NCBI GenBank assembly: GCA_041287425.1
Contig: JBEULG010000007.1
Coordinates: 62,001-126,000 of the forward strand
DNA length: 64,000 nucleotides
Source: JAFGSI01 sp041287425
GTDB lineage: Bacteria; Chloroflexota; Anaerolineae; Anaerolineales; Villigracilaceae
Direction: 5' to 3'
Under the pieces are notes generated by a model. It worked only from the letters and a program-made list of their open reading frames with translations, did not search any database and had not been told where the DNA came from. The position numbers and the translations under genes are program-made. Shown here piece after piece: positions 24,379 to 33,081 of this stretch; the stretch's first letter is position 1, and each line of letters opens with the position of its first letter.

Positions 24379-25005
24379 CTACGGGGCGGGATTCTGGCGC
24401 AGGTAGCCGAGAAGCGTCAGCAGGCCGGAGAGAATCAGCGCCAGCCCTATGGCAGCATAGTAGGCGGAGAGAGCGAGATAATTGCCCAGCCCGGAGAAAG
24501 CCAGTCCCAGCCCAGCCAGGGCGCTGAAGACGGCCAGCAGGTAAAAGCGCGGCACGCTCGAGCGCCAGGCCAGAATGGCAAACACAAATGCCAGAAGAAG
24601 ACCGCTCACCAGCGGCATCACGTCGAGGCCGGCGAAGGGACGCGTCACCAGAAGGGCAATCGCCGCGGCGACCAGTCCGCTGATGACTGCCAGCAGGAGA
24701 AGCCGCACGAGGCGCGGCAGAGCGGCGGGACGGCGGTAGGCCACATAGCCGGTGCGCGGGTAGGTCACCCCCTCTTTGATGCGACGGGTGAGCCAATTGA
24801 CCAACAGGATGCCAAGCGCAAAAACCAGCACCAGCCCTCCATCCACGAGGGCCGAAAATCGAGAGCCCTCCAGCAGTTTTTCGGTCAGAAAATAGAGGCT
24901 CAGGAGCAGGCACAACAAGCCGAGGCCGATTTCATAGGAACCGTCCACGTACCAGTATCGGACAGCGCGTCGCTCTGGTTGGGCAAGAGGATCAGGGGTA
25001 TTCAT
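24379..25005 (-). CDS. Hypothetical membrane protein, first gene of operon
   Basis: A 208-residue membrane protein with about six segments. A short soluble N-terminus (PDPLAQPERRAVRYWYVDGS) precedes the first segment, and the cytoplasmic loop carries YPRTGYVAYRR, shared with the paralogue 11 nt downstream. AAAGGAATTCCC precedes the ATG. It is the first gene after a strong promoter with an operator-like palindrome. The order is membrane protein, paralogue, winged-helix regulator, then an ABC exporter. Function is unknown. Confidence 0.75.
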   Translation of the reverse strand: MNTPDPLAQPERRAVRYWYVDGSYEIGLGLLCLLLSLYFLTEKLLEGSRFSALVDGGLVLVFALGILLVNWLTRRIKEGVTYPRTGYVAYRRPAALPRLVRLLLLAVISGLVAAAIALLVTRPFAGLDVMPLVSGLLLAFVFAILAWRSSVPRFYLLAVFSALAGLGLAFSGLGNYLALSAYYAAIGLALILSGLLTLLGYLRQNPAP

Positions 25006-25026
25006 GGGAATTCCTTTCTGGAAACT

Positions 25027-25079
25027 GGTTTGTATTGCAAACCTGTTTATATGATACCCCTCTTCTGCCCACTTGTCAA
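25027..25079 (-). promoter_or_regulatory. Strong promoter plus GGTTTG palindrome
   Basis: On the minus strand TTGACA (25074-25079) and TATCAT (25051-25056) are 17 bp apart. Just downstream, 25027-25043 is an inverted repeat GGTTTG-N5-CAAACC overlapping the expected transcript start. It is a good candidate operator for the winged-helix protein of the same operon. Confidence 0.8.
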
Positions 25080-25103
25080 GAGGCAAACGGCCGCGTGTTC
25101 TCT

Positions 25104-26165
25104 TCAGTGCAGCAACATCATCTCGTACAGCGCCGGGCCGGTGAGAGAATCCTGCAATCCGTCCAGTTCGATCTCCAGGCGCAGGCGGGCGTCGAAGCGG
25201 AAGTAGTATGGATTGGCTACGAGCCGCGCCAGGCCGCGCAGCCAGGCGGGAAGCGCCAGCAGCAGGCTGGCCGCCTCGATGAGACGCGGCTCCCGCAGCG
25301 CCAGGCGGACCTGTTCGCGGCCGCGTGCCCAGGTGAAATCTACCTCCTGCGGGTAGGCGCGTCCCCCCGCGTGGCGGACGAAGCCGCGCGCCGTCATCGT
25401 CAGGCAGCGGGCGTCGTCGGCCAGCACCTGCGCCCCTTTTGCCAGCAGAAAGACCGGGATGCGCGTCGCGCCGTATTTCTTGCGGGCGACCTGCTCGACA
25501 AAGATGAGCGTGTACTCGCCGAGATGGGCGCGCCCCCAAATCCAATGATCGAGCACCGAGGGGAGCGGCACATTGCCCCAGTTGTGGTCGTGATAGCCCG
25601 TGCCGCGCACGGCGTGAGTCTGCCCGTCGTAGGTCAGCGTCCCCTCGACCGTCCCGTAGGGGATGGCGGGCAGCCAGGCAAAATAGTGGTCGAGGTCACC
25701 GAAGTAGGATTTGCCCGCGCCGGGCCGCCAGGGCGGGACGAGGCCGCGAAAGGTCAGGTCGGCGGACAGCGTGCGGGTCGCGGCATGCAGGCGATAGGTC
25801 CAGGCGCCGCCCGCCTCGCTCCACTTCACCCAACTGGCGCCCAGGCGCACGTCGCAGATTTCTTGGGCGGCGTGAAATTCCCCGGCAGGCGGCAGGTCGA
25901 ACTCCATCCGTTTGATGCCGTCCGGCGGGGTGATGGTCAGGGAAAGATTGGGGGTCAGTGGCAGGCGCGGGTTGATGATGGGTTTGGTGGCGAAGACGAT
26001 GACGGCGGTCGTGCCGTCGTCCAAATGCGCATCGAAGTACCACCACTCGAAGGTGCCGCGCACGGGTTCGGCGCGCCGGCCGTCCTCCCAGGGCTGGATG
26101 GTCGCGGTCAGGCCGTCGCGGGCCAGGAATTCGGGGCCGACAGCAAAGAGCACGGGCTTGGGCAT
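25104..26165 (-). CDS. CrtC/AttH lipocalin-like protein
   Basis: A 353-residue protein of the carotenoid 1,2-hydratase/AttH superfamily (double lipocalin-like fold). The defining pieces are FEWWYFDAHLDDGTTA near residue 40 and GTGYHDHNWGN near 190. Members add water to carotenoids (CrtC) or are uncharacterised AttH-like proteins. No other carotenoid gene is in the window, so hydratase activity is not supported by context. No signal peptide is visible. GGAGGACTC precedes the ATG. A related epimerase-like gene ends 32 nt upstream on the same strand. Confidence 0.82.
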   Translation of the reverse strand: MPKPVLFAVGPEFLARDGLTATIQPWEDGRRAEPVRGTFEWWYFDAHLDDGTTAVIVFATKPIINPRLPLTPNLSLTITPPDGIKRMEFDLPPAGEFHAAQEICDVRLGASWVKWSEAGGAWTYRLHAATRTLSADLTFRGLVPPWRPGAGKSYFGDLDHYFAWLPAIPYGTVEGTLTYDGQTHAVRGTGYHDHNWGNVPLPSVLDHWIWGRAHLGEYTLIFVEQVARKKYGATRIPVFLLAKGAQVLADDARCLTMTARGFVRHAGGRAYPQEVDFTWARGREQVRLALREPRLIEAASLLLALPAWLRGLARLVANPYYFRFDARLRLEIELDGLQDSLTGPALYEMMLLH

Positions 26166-26197
26166 GAGTCCTCCTGCCCCGATTATACCGCCCCGGC

Positions 26198-27211
26198 TCA
26201 GGCGGCGGCGCGGATAGGCTGTTCGGCCCTTTCGGTCAGGCGATCCATTTCCTGGAACCAGGCCACGGCGGCGCGAATGGCCTGGCGCGCCGGCCGCGGA
26301 CGGTAACCGAGTTCGGCGGCGGCGCGGGCGTGGCTGATGTGCGAGTTGCTGGTCACGGCGTCCAGCGAGTAGCGCGTCACCAGCGGGTCGAAGCCGAAGA
26401 AATCTGCAACGGGTTGCAGGAAGCCGGCGGCCAGGTAGGCCAGCCAGAGCGGGATTTCCAGGCTGGGGCGGGCGCAGCCGAGCGCTTCCCAGACGACCTG
26501 CGCGACCTCCCGAACGGTCAGCCGCTCGCCGCCCAGGATGTACACCCGGCCGCTCCGGCCGCGCTCGGCTGCCAGCAGCATGCCGGCGGCCACGTCGCGC
26601 ACGTCCACGAAATCGTAAGCGCCGTCCACCAGGAATTTGAGGCCGGGGGTCATGTTGTAACGGATGCCGCGCCCGGCTTCGGAGGGACGGAAATCGTACG
26701 GACCGACGACTGCCGTCGGGCAGACCAGGACGGCCTCCAAGCCCTGGGCGGCGGCGCGCTGGACCTCGAGGCTGGCAGCCGCTTTCGAACGGTCGTACGC
26801 GCCGCGGGCGTGGTGCGGGTCGAAGGGGCAGGATTCGTCCACCACACCCACAGGCGGGACGCGCATGGCATAGATGGAACTGGCGTAAACCAGCCGCCGC
26901 GTCCCGGCCTGGCGCATGGCGGCCAGCAGATGGCGCGTCCCTTGCAGGTTGACGCGCTCGGTCTCAGGGTCCGGGCCGGGGGCGAGGCTGATGCGGGCGG
27001 CCAGGTGATAGACCGTTTCCACGCCGCTCAACGCCCGGACGAGCGAGTCGCGGTCGAGGAGGTCGCCGGGGACCAGGTCCACCTCCAGGCCTTCCAGCGG
27101 GCGCGGCCGCTTGCCCGGCCGGACCAGGGCGCGCACGCGCTGGCCGCGCTGGAGCAGCAGACGGACGAGGACATTGCCGATGTGACCGGTCGCGCCGGTG
27201 ACGAGAATCAT
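26198..27211 (-). CDS. NAD-dependent epimerase/dehydratase, paralogue of 16882-17874
   Basis: A 337-residue extended SDR with VTGATGHIGNVLVR, VYHLAARISLAPG and the catalytic YDRSKAA. ATG 27211 is preferred to an in-frame GTG at 27223 because GGAGGT lies 4 nt before it. Long stretches match the paralogue at 16882-17874 (VYILGGERLTVRE here, SYILGGHKISVRY there). The two probably act on similar hydrophobic substrates. The CrtC/AttH-like gene follows directly, so the pair may act on an isoprenoid or lipid. This is inference. Confidence 0.87.
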   Translation of the reverse strand: MILVTGATGHIGNVLVRLLLQRGQRVRALVRPGKRPRPLEGLEVDLVPGDLLDRDSLVRALSGVETVYHLAARISLAPGPDPETERVNLQGTRHLLAAMRQAGTRRLVYASSIYAMRVPPVGVVDESCPFDPHHARGAYDRSKAAASLEVQRAAAQGLEAVLVCPTAVVGPYDFRPSEAGRGIRYNMTPGLKFLVDGAYDFVDVRDVAAGMLLAAERGRSGRVYILGGERLTVREVAQVVWEALGCARPSLEIPLWLAYLAAGFLQPVADFFGFDPLVTRYSLDAVTSNSHISHARAAAELGYRPRPARQAIRAAVAWFQEMDRLTERAEQPIRAAA

Positions 27212-27363
27212 ACCGACCTCCACGTGGCGTTTATTGCTATAACCCCGCCGAGAGAAAAGAGGCCCGGTCTCTGGATGGCAGCCCCAAACGATGCAATTGT
27301 CCTGACAAATTGGATTCGTGATACACTTATGCTGTTGGTCAATTCTTTGTCCTGGAGGGCGTC

Positions 27364-28218
27364 GTGAAAAAAGCGCTCGCGTTTTTTCTAAGTCTTGTCG
27401 TTCTTTCCCTGAGCGCTTGCGGAGGCGGCGGCTGGCGGCAGGCGCTGGAGAGCCGGGCGCAGACTCTGACCCTGCTGGTCGGTTTCAACGACAGCACTTA
27501 TGGCCTCTCGGTCGGCGATGATGGTTATCTGTACTACACGGGCGACGGCGGTCAATCTTGGCAGGCAGCCGAGAACCAGTCCATGGGGTTGTATGGGCTG
27601 GAAATCGTCGATGGTCAGGTGGCCTATGCGTGCGGGACGGGCAACAATGTGCGTGCGACGACCGACGGCGGGTTGACCTGGCAGGTGCGGGCCAATTTCG
27701 GCGCCAGTTTCCCCAACCACTGTCGCTTTCTGAGTTTCGCCGACGCCCAGACCGGCTGGGCGGCGACGCCGACGCTGCTGGGCGCCACCGCTGACGGCGG
27801 CCAGAGCTGGAGAGAACTCACTTTGCCGGAGGGGGTGACTGGCATCGCCGCTCTTTCGATGTTCGCACCTGGCGAGGGATTCTTGTTGGACGTTTCGGGG
27901 GCGCTCTATGCGACGAACGACGACGGCGCGACCTGGTCGTTGGCCGGGCGGCTGCCGCTGGGCGAGATCACGATCGAGACCAAGAGTTATCCGACCGCGG
28001 CCATGCGCTTCCAGAATGCCAGCAGCGGGATGGTCGTCCTCGCGGCGATTGTCGGCGGGGCGGGGCAGGTGACCGCCTTCCATACCGCCGATGGCGGCGC
28101 GACCTGGACGCAGGAGAACACGCCAGCGCCGTACGGCGCGCTCTATTTGAGCCGCGACGGGCGCTATCTGACCGTGCTGACGCCGCCCAGCGCTATCACG
28201 GTCTGGGAGTACAAGTGA
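27364..28218 (+). CDS. Asp-box (BNR/YCF48-like) lipoprotein
   Basis: A 284-residue lipoprotein starting with GTG, preceded by TGGAGG. The signal peptide ends in lipobox LSAC, followed by a Gly run. The body holds about five Asp-box motifs (YTGDGGQSW, TTDGGLTW, TADGGQSW, TNDDGATW, TADGGATW) spaced about 40 residues apart, which predicts a beta-propeller as in YCF48/HCF136. It should be exposed on the outer face of the membrane. Many Anaerolineae carry such proteins; ligand and function are unknown. It is a single gene flanked by genes on the other strand. Confidence 0.8.
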   Translation: MKKALAFFLSLVVLSLSACGGGGWRQALESRAQTLTLLVGFNDSTYGLSVGDDGYLYYTGDGGQSWQAAENQSMGLYGLEIVDGQVAYACGTGNNVRATTDGGLTWQVRANFGASFPNHCRFLSFADAQTGWAATPTLLGATADGGQSWRELTLPEGVTGIAALSMFAPGEGFLLDVSGALYATNDDGATWSLAGRLPLGEITIETKSYPTAAMRFQNASSGMVVLAAIVGGAGQVTAFHTADGGATWTQENTPAPYGALYLSRDGRYLTVLTPPSAITVWEYK

Positions 28219-28236
28219 GTTGAAGCCGGCGCGTCC

Positions 28237-29109
28237 TTAGATTTCCACCCCCAGCCACAGGCGGATGAGGTAGCCGATGCCGAAACTGAAGGCCGCCACG
28301 CTCAGGCTCAGGCCGGCCATCTCGGCGAAGCGCTTGCGGAAGGGTTCGTCGCGGGCGACCGAGATGTAGTAGTTGAAGGCGGCGATGATAAGCACGGCTG
28401 TGGCCAGCGAGATGGCCAGGTCTACGTAGTAGTTGTGGAAAAGCAGGTAGGGCAGAATCAGGAGCGCCACGGTGATGACGTAGGCGATGCCGGTGTACAC
28501 CGCTGCCCGGACGGGGTGCTTGCCGGTGTCCTCCGAGCGGGTGGAGAGGTACTCGGAGGCGGCCATCGAAAGCGAGGCGGCGATGCCGGTGATCAGGCCG
28601 GAGAGGGCAATCAGGTTGGCGTTTTGCAGCGCCAGGGTCAGGCCGGCCAGGGCGCCGGTCAATTCCACCAGGGCGTCGTTCAGCCCGAGGACGACCGAAC
28701 CGGCGTAACGCAGGCGTTCCTCGTCGAGCATGGCGATGAGTTTCTCCTCGTGGGCATCTTCATCGTGGATGAATTGCTCGATGTTGGGGATAACCTCTGC
28801 CAGTTGGCCGTAATTGGCCTGAGCCGATTCTTCGCCGCGCTCCATCAGTTTGACGCCAAAGGTGAAGCCCAGGACGCGCCCGATGAAGGTGTATTTCCAG
28901 ATTTTCCACCAATCCGGCTTGACGTCGCGGCCGGTGTAGTGCTTCCAGCCGTGGTAGTGGTGCAGTTCATCGGCGGCAATCTGCTCCAGGATGGCGGCGT
29001 TTTCGGGCGACTTGATTGTCCGCGCCAGGCGGCGGTAGATGTGGTGCTCGGTCACCTCGTTGCGTTGGAAGGTCAGCAGTTGTTCCATGATGGGAGCGGA
29101 AATTTCCAT
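28237..29109 (-). CDS. Rubrerythrin-VIT1 fusion (MbfA-like iron exporter)
   Basis: A 290-residue protein. The N-terminal ferritin-like domain (about 1-150) has ExxH motifs in NEVTEHHIYRR, ADELHHYHG and DEDAHEEK. The C-terminal VIT1/CCC1 domain has about five membrane segments (GLNDALVELTGALAGLTLAL, then GIAASLSMAASEYLS). Proteins of this erythrin-VIT architecture, such as MbfA, export ferrous iron or manganese and protect from peroxide. ATG 29109 is chosen over 29115 for spacing to AGGA. It begins 2 nt past the hypB stop and is probably translated from the same mRNA. Confidence 0.9.
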   Translation of the reverse strand: MEISAPIMEQLLTFQRNEVTEHHIYRRLARTIKSPENAAILEQIAADELHHYHGWKHYTGRDVKPDWWKIWKYTFIGRVLGFTFGVKLMERGEESAQANYGQLAEVIPNIEQFIHDEDAHEEKLIAMLDEERLRYAGSVVLGLNDALVELTGALAGLTLALQNANLIALSGLITGIAASLSMAASEYLSTRSEDTGKHPVRAAVYTGIAYVITVALLILPYLLFHNYYVDLAISLATAVLIIAAFNYYISVARDEPFRKRFAEMAGLSLSVAAFSFGIGYLIRLWLGVEI

Positions 29110-29111
29110 GG

Positions 29112-29792
29112 TCATTTCCTTTCTCGGCGCGCCTCTCGATACTCCCGCACCTGCGCTTCGAGCCACGTCAGCCAGGCGGGAAGGCCCTCGCCAGTGCGGC
29201 AGGAGAGTTCGAATTGCACCACGCCGGGGTTGAGCACCTCGATGCCTTGCTTGAAATAGTCCATGCGGAAGGGGACGTAGGGCAGCAGGTCAATTTTGTT
29301 GATGACCACCGCCTCCACGCCGCGATACATGCCGGGGTATTTGTAGGGCTTGTCGTCGCCTTCGGGGATGGAGGCGACCAGCACGTTCTTGTGCGTCCCG
29401 AGTTGGAAACTGGCCGGACAGACCAGGTTGCCGACGTTTTCGACAATCAGCAGGTCGAGGCCCGAAAGGTCAAGTTGGGCGAGGGCCGATTGGACCATCA
29501 CGGCGTCCAGGTGGCAATCGCCGCCGGTGTTGATTTGGACAGCGGTCGCGCCGGCAGCGCGGCCGCGGTCGGCGTCGAGGCTGGTGGCGATGTCGCCGTT
29601 GATCATGCCCAGACGCAGTTTGCCCTCCAGGCCGCGCACCGTGTGTTCGATGAGGGAGGTCTTGCCCGCACCGGGCGAGGCCATGATGTTGATGGCGAAG
29701 ACGCCGGCGGCGTCGAGCCGGGCGCGGTTTTCGAGTGCCAGGCGGTCGTTGGCCGAGAGGATATTTTCGACGACAGGAACGCGTTGCGGCAT
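29112..29792 (-). CDS. hypB: Hydrogenase/urease nickel incorporation GTPase HypB
   Basis: A 226-residue SIMIBI GTPase that delivers nickel to [NiFe]-hydrogenase together with HypA. P-loop SPGAGKTS, MINGDIATSLDADR, the metal-site region GGDCHLDA and the base motif NKIDLL are all visible. The N-terminal His-rich or CxxCGC nickel-storage extension of some HypB proteins is absent. The start at 29792 follows AGGAGAA. The order hypA, hypB, erythrin-VIT is compact. No hydrogenase or hypCDEF gene lies in the window. Confidence 0.93.
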   Translation of the reverse strand: MPQRVPVVENILSANDRLALENRARLDAAGVFAINIMASPGAGKTSLIEHTVRGLEGKLRLGMINGDIATSLDADRGRAAGATAVQINTGGDCHLDAVMVQSALAQLDLSGLDLLIVENVGNLVCPASFQLGTHKNVLVASIPEGDDKPYKYPGMYRGVEAVVINKIDLLPYVPFRMDYFKQGIEVLNPGVVQFELSCRTGEGLPAWLTWLEAQVREYREARRERK

Positions 29793-29802
29793 AAAAATTC
29801 TC

Positions 29803-30144
29803 CTATTCGATGTCAATGGCTTCCAGTTGCAGTTCGTCCCCCTGCCGGACTCGAACGCGGCTGCCGGCGCACTGCGGGCAGACGAGTTCCTCGCTGGTTG
29901 GCTGATAGACCTGGCCGCAATCCAGGCAGGTCAGTTCAACGGGGACGCGCCGGAAGTGAAGGGTTGCGCCCTGAGCGATTGTGCCCTCGCTGATGATGTC
30001 CCAGTAGAATTGGACCGAGTCATCCACGATGCTGGACCACTGGCCGATGACCAGGTACAGGTCGGTGATGCGGCGGGCGTTGCGTTCTGCGGCGTGGCGC
30101 AGGGCGATGTCGAGGACGCTTTGGGTGACGGCGAGTTCGTGCAT
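29803..30144 (-). CDS. hypA: Nickel metallochaperone HypA
   Basis: A 113-residue HypA with the essential N-terminal MHE nickel ligands and a zinc ribbon of two pairs (CLDCG and CPQC). It docks on HypB to supply nickel for hydrogenase maturation. The length is exactly typical. ATG 30144 is fixed by the conserved MHELAVT start. A -10 TATAAT sits at 30166-30171 on the minus strand just upstream. The strong gcvPB terminator (30184-30220) separates it from the gcv cluster, so hypA starts a new transcript. Confidence 0.94.
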   Translation of the reverse strand: MHELAVTQSVLDIALRHAAERNARRITDLYLVIGQWSSIVDDSVQFYWDIISEGTIAQGATLHFRRVPVELTCLDCGQVYQPTSEELVCPQCAGSRVRVRQGDELQLEAIDIE

Positions 30145-30183
30145 GAGAGGCCTGAGGCGTCCCCTATTATACAGCAATCAAAT

Positions 30184-30220
30184 TCACGGACCCGTTCCCT
30201 GTGAGGGAATGGGTCCGTGA
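30184..30220 (-). terminator. Strong hairpin terminator after gcvPB
   Basis: Two 17-nt arms (30184-30200 and 30204-30220) pair with one G-T wobble around a 3-nt loop, 5 nt past the gcvPB stop. The core ACCCGTTCC..GGGAAnGGGT also occurs in the terminator at 44776-44809. Confidence 0.85.
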
Positions 30221-30225
30221 GGGTT

Positions 30226-31719
30226 TTACGGCAGCCAGCAGCACAGCACCAGGTCGCGGGCGGCTTTGACCTCGTCCATGCGGCCGAAGGGGGTCTTGCC
30301 TGCCCCCGGCAGGGGGTGCGGGGCTTCTTTGAGCAGGTCGGGCTGGGTCTTGGCCTCTTCGGCAATCTTGATGAGCGCCTCGGCGAAGGCATCCAGGGTC
30401 TGCTTGCTCTCGGTTTCGGTCGGCTCAATCATCAGCGCCTCGTGGACGATGAGCGGGAAGTAGTTGGTCGGCGGGTGGAAGCCGTAGTCCATCAGGCGCT
30501 TGGCGATGTCGAGGGCGCGCACGTCGGAGCCTTCCACCTTGCCCTCGGCGACGAATTCGTGCATGCAAATCCGGTCGTAGGGGACGTGGAAGGTGTGGCG
30601 CAGGCGCGCCAGCAGGTAGTTGGCGTTGAGGACGGCGTTTTCGGCCACCGCCCGCAGACCGTCTGGCCCGTGCATGGCGATGTAGGTGAAGGCGCGGACG
30701 AACATGCCGAAGTGACCGTGGAAGGCCTTGACGCGGCCGATGGTCTGTTTCGGCTCCATGAAGCCGTAGAGCGGGGGCATCTCGCCGTCGCCCTCCTCGA
30801 TGACGCCGACGAGGGGGCTGGGGAGGAAGTCGGCCAGGTGGGCCGCCGCGCCCACCGGACCCGAACCCGGGCCGCCGCCGCCGTGCGGGGTGGAGAAGGT
30901 CTTGTGCAGGTTGAAGTGCATCAGGTCGAAGCCCAGGTCGCCGGGGCGGACGATGCCGAGCAGGGCGTTCAGGTTGGCGCCGTCGCCGTAAACCAGCCCG
31001 CCGCAGTCGTGGACAATCTTGATGACCTCTTCGAGGTGCTCATCGAACAGGCCGAGGGTGTTGGGGTTGGTCAGCATCAGGCCGACGACGGTCTCATCGC
31101 AGGCGGCCTTGAGGGCCTCGAGGTCCACGTTGCCGCGCGCGTCGGAGGGGATTTGCATGACCGTCAGGCCGCTCATCGCCGAGGAGGCCGGGTTGGTGCC
31201 GTGCGCCGAGTCGGGGATGAGCATCTTCGTCCGTTTCGTGTCGCCGCGCGCCCGATGGTAGGCGCGCATCATCAGCACGCCGGTCAACTCGCCGTGCGCG
31301 CCGGCCGCCGGCTGGAGGCTCACGGCGGCGAAGCCGGAGATTTCCTTCAGCCACTCCTGCAGGGTGAACATCAGCGCCAGGTTGCCCTGCACGGTCTCGA
31401 CCGGCTGGAGCGGATGGGTGAAGGCGAAGCCGGGCAGGCGGGCGGTGTCCTCGTTGATTTTGGGGTTGTACTTCATCGTGCAGGAGCCGAGCGGGTAGAA
31501 GCCGCCGTCCACGCTGTAGTTGAAGCGCGAGAGGTGCATGTAGTGGCGGATGACGTCCACTTCGGCCAGTTCGGGGAGCGGCAGGTCGGCCCGCAGCAGG
31601 GATTCGGGCAGGGGAGCGCGCGGCACGTCCGGGTCCGGGAACGTGACGCCGGTGCGGCCGGGGGAGGAGAGTTCGAAGATGGTCGGTTCGACCACTTTGG
31701 GGGTCAGGTTGTCAGTCAT
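30226..31719 (-). CDS. gcvPB: Glycine dehydrogenase (decarboxylating) subunit 2
   Basis: A 497-residue P-protein beta subunit of the glycine cleavage system. The PLP lysine lies in FNLHKTFSTPHGGGGPGSGP, and HGTNPASSAMSG and GDGANLNALLG are further cofactor-site motifs. With GcvPA it decarboxylates glycine and transfers the aminomethyl group to lipoyl-GcvH. Its ATG overlaps the gcvPA stop region by 8 nt (translational coupling). A strong terminator follows. The split P-protein is typical of Chloroflexota, Firmicutes and Archaea. Confidence 0.96.
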   Translation of the reverse strand: MTDNLTPKVVEPTIFELSSPGRTGVTFPDPDVPRAPLPESLLRADLPLPELAEVDVIRHYMHLSRFNYSVDGGFYPLGSCTMKYNPKINEDTARLPGFAFTHPLQPVETVQGNLALMFTLQEWLKEISGFAAVSLQPAAGAHGELTGVLMMRAYHRARGDTKRTKMLIPDSAHGTNPASSAMSGLTVMQIPSDARGNVDLEALKAACDETVVGLMLTNPNTLGLFDEHLEEVIKIVHDCGGLVYGDGANLNALLGIVRPGDLGFDLMHFNLHKTFSTPHGGGGPGSGPVGAAAHLADFLPSPLVGVIEEGDGEMPPLYGFMEPKQTIGRVKAFHGHFGMFVRAFTYIAMHGPDGLRAVAENAVLNANYLLARLRHTFHVPYDRICMHEFVAEGKVEGSDVRALDIAKRLMDYGFHPPTNYFPLIVHEALMIEPTETESKQTLDAFAEALIKIAEEAKTQPDLLKEAPHPLPGAGKTPFGRMDEVKAARDLVLCCWLP

Positions 31720-33070
31720 GGCTCACCTCCGCGAGGACTTCCACCAGGGCGTCAATTTCTTCTTTGGTGTTCATCTCGGTGACAGCAATCAGCAGGTGGT
31801 CTTTGAGGGCCGGGTAGTCCTGGCCGAGGTCGTAGCCGCCGAGGATGCCGTGTTCGAGCAGGTGGGCGTTGATTTCCTCCACCGGCCGCGGGCAGCAGAT
31901 GGCGAACTCGTGGAAGAAGGGCGTGTCGAAGCAATAGGTGAAGCCGGGGATTTGGGTGATTTGTGCGGCGGCGTAGTGGGCCTTGTGGTAGCACAGTTCG
32001 GCCACCTGACGCAGGCCGGTCTTGCCGAGCAGGGAGAGATAGACCGCCGAGGCGAGCGCCATCAGGCCCTGATTGGTGCAGATGTTGGAGGTGGCGCGCT
32101 CGCGCTTGATGTGCTGTTCGCGGGCGGTGAGGGTCAGGACGTAGGCGCGCTGGCCGCGGTTGTCGGCCGTCTCGCCGACCAGGCGGCCGGCCATTTTGTG
32201 GACGTACTGTTTGCGGGTGGTGAAGAAGCCCAGGTAGGGGCCGCCGAAGGAGAGCGGGATGCCGAGCGGCTGGCCTTCGCCGACGACGATGTCGGCGCCC
32301 ATCTGGCCGGGGGTTTTGAGCAGGCCGAGGGCAATCGGGTTGGCGGCCACGCAGACGAGCGCGCCTTTGGCGTGGGCGGCCTCGATGAGGGCGGTGTAGT
32401 CGTAGATGCGCCCGAAGAAGTCCGGGTATTGGACGATGACCAGGGCGGTGTTCTCGTCAATCAGGGGTTCGATGTGGGCGGCGGTGACCTCGTCGCTGGT
32501 GACCGTTTCGGGGGTGTCGCCGGCCAGGGTCAGCCCCATGCCCTGGACGTAGGTGCGCAGGGTGGCGCGGTACTGCGGGTGGACGGCCGGGCTGATGACG
32601 ACCTTCGTGCGCTTGCCGCGGAACTGGGCATAGGCCAGGTTGACCGATTCGGCCACCGCGGTCGCCCCGTCGTAGTGCGAGGCGTTGGCCACCTCCATGC
32701 CGGTCAGGGCGCAGAGGAGCGACTGGTACTCGAAGATGGCCTGCAGCGTGCCCTGGGAGATTTCCGGCTGGTAGGGGGTGTAGGCGGTGTAGAATTCGCC
32801 GCGCCGCAGGATGTGGTCCACGGCGGCGGGGATGTAGTGGTGGTAGGCGCCCGCGCCGAGGAAGGAGACCAGGTCGCGCACGGTCTCGTTGGCGGCGGCC
32901 AGTTCGGAAAGTTCCGCGGCGGCCTCCATCTCGGTCAGGGCGGGGGGCAGGTTGAGTTTGGGGAAGCGATGCCTGGCCGGGACGTCCTGGAAGAGGTCTT
33001 CCACTTTGCTGACGCCGATGGCCTGGAGCATCGCCTCCCGCTCAGGGGGAGTGAGGGGGATGTAGGTCAT
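31712..33070 (-). CDS. gcvPA: Glycine dehydrogenase (decarboxylating) subunit 1
   Basis: A 452-residue P-protein alpha subunit. The start at 33070 follows AGGAGGTCCC and gives the usual N-terminus (YIPLTPPEREAMLQAIG). FLGAGAYHHYIPAAVDHIL and PYQPEISQGTLQAIFEYQS are diagnostic. It works as a heterotetramer with GcvPB, encoded next. A 115-bp inverted-repeat element separates it from gcvH upstream, so all three could still be read from the glycine riboswitch promoter at 34501-34529. Confidence 0.96.
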   Translation of the reverse strand: MTYIPLTPPEREAMLQAIGVSKVEDLFQDVPARHRFPKLNLPPALTEMEAAAELSELAAANETVRDLVSFLGAGAYHHYIPAAVDHILRRGEFYTAYTPYQPEISQGTLQAIFEYQSLLCALTGMEVANASHYDGATAVAESVNLAYAQFRGKRTKVVISPAVHPQYRATLRTYVQGMGLTLAGDTPETVTSDEVTAAHIEPLIDENTALVIVQYPDFFGRIYDYTALIEAAHAKGALVCVAANPIALGLLKTPGQMGADIVVGEGQPLGIPLSFGGPYLGFFTTRKQYVHKMAGRLVGETADNRGQRAYVLTLTAREQHIKRERATSNICTNQGLMALASAVYLSLLGKTGLRQVAELCYHKAHYAAAQITQIPGFTYCFDTPFFHEFAICCPRPVEEINAHLLEHGILGGYDLGQDYPALKDHLLIAVTEMNTKEEIDALVEVLAEVSHD

Positions 33071-33081
33071 GGGACCTCCTG

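Noticed and set aside
25104..26165. Carotenoid biosynthesis locus
   Set aside because: Only the CrtC/AttH-like gene is present. No phytoene synthase, desaturase or cyclase accompanies it, and the family includes many non-carotenoid members.
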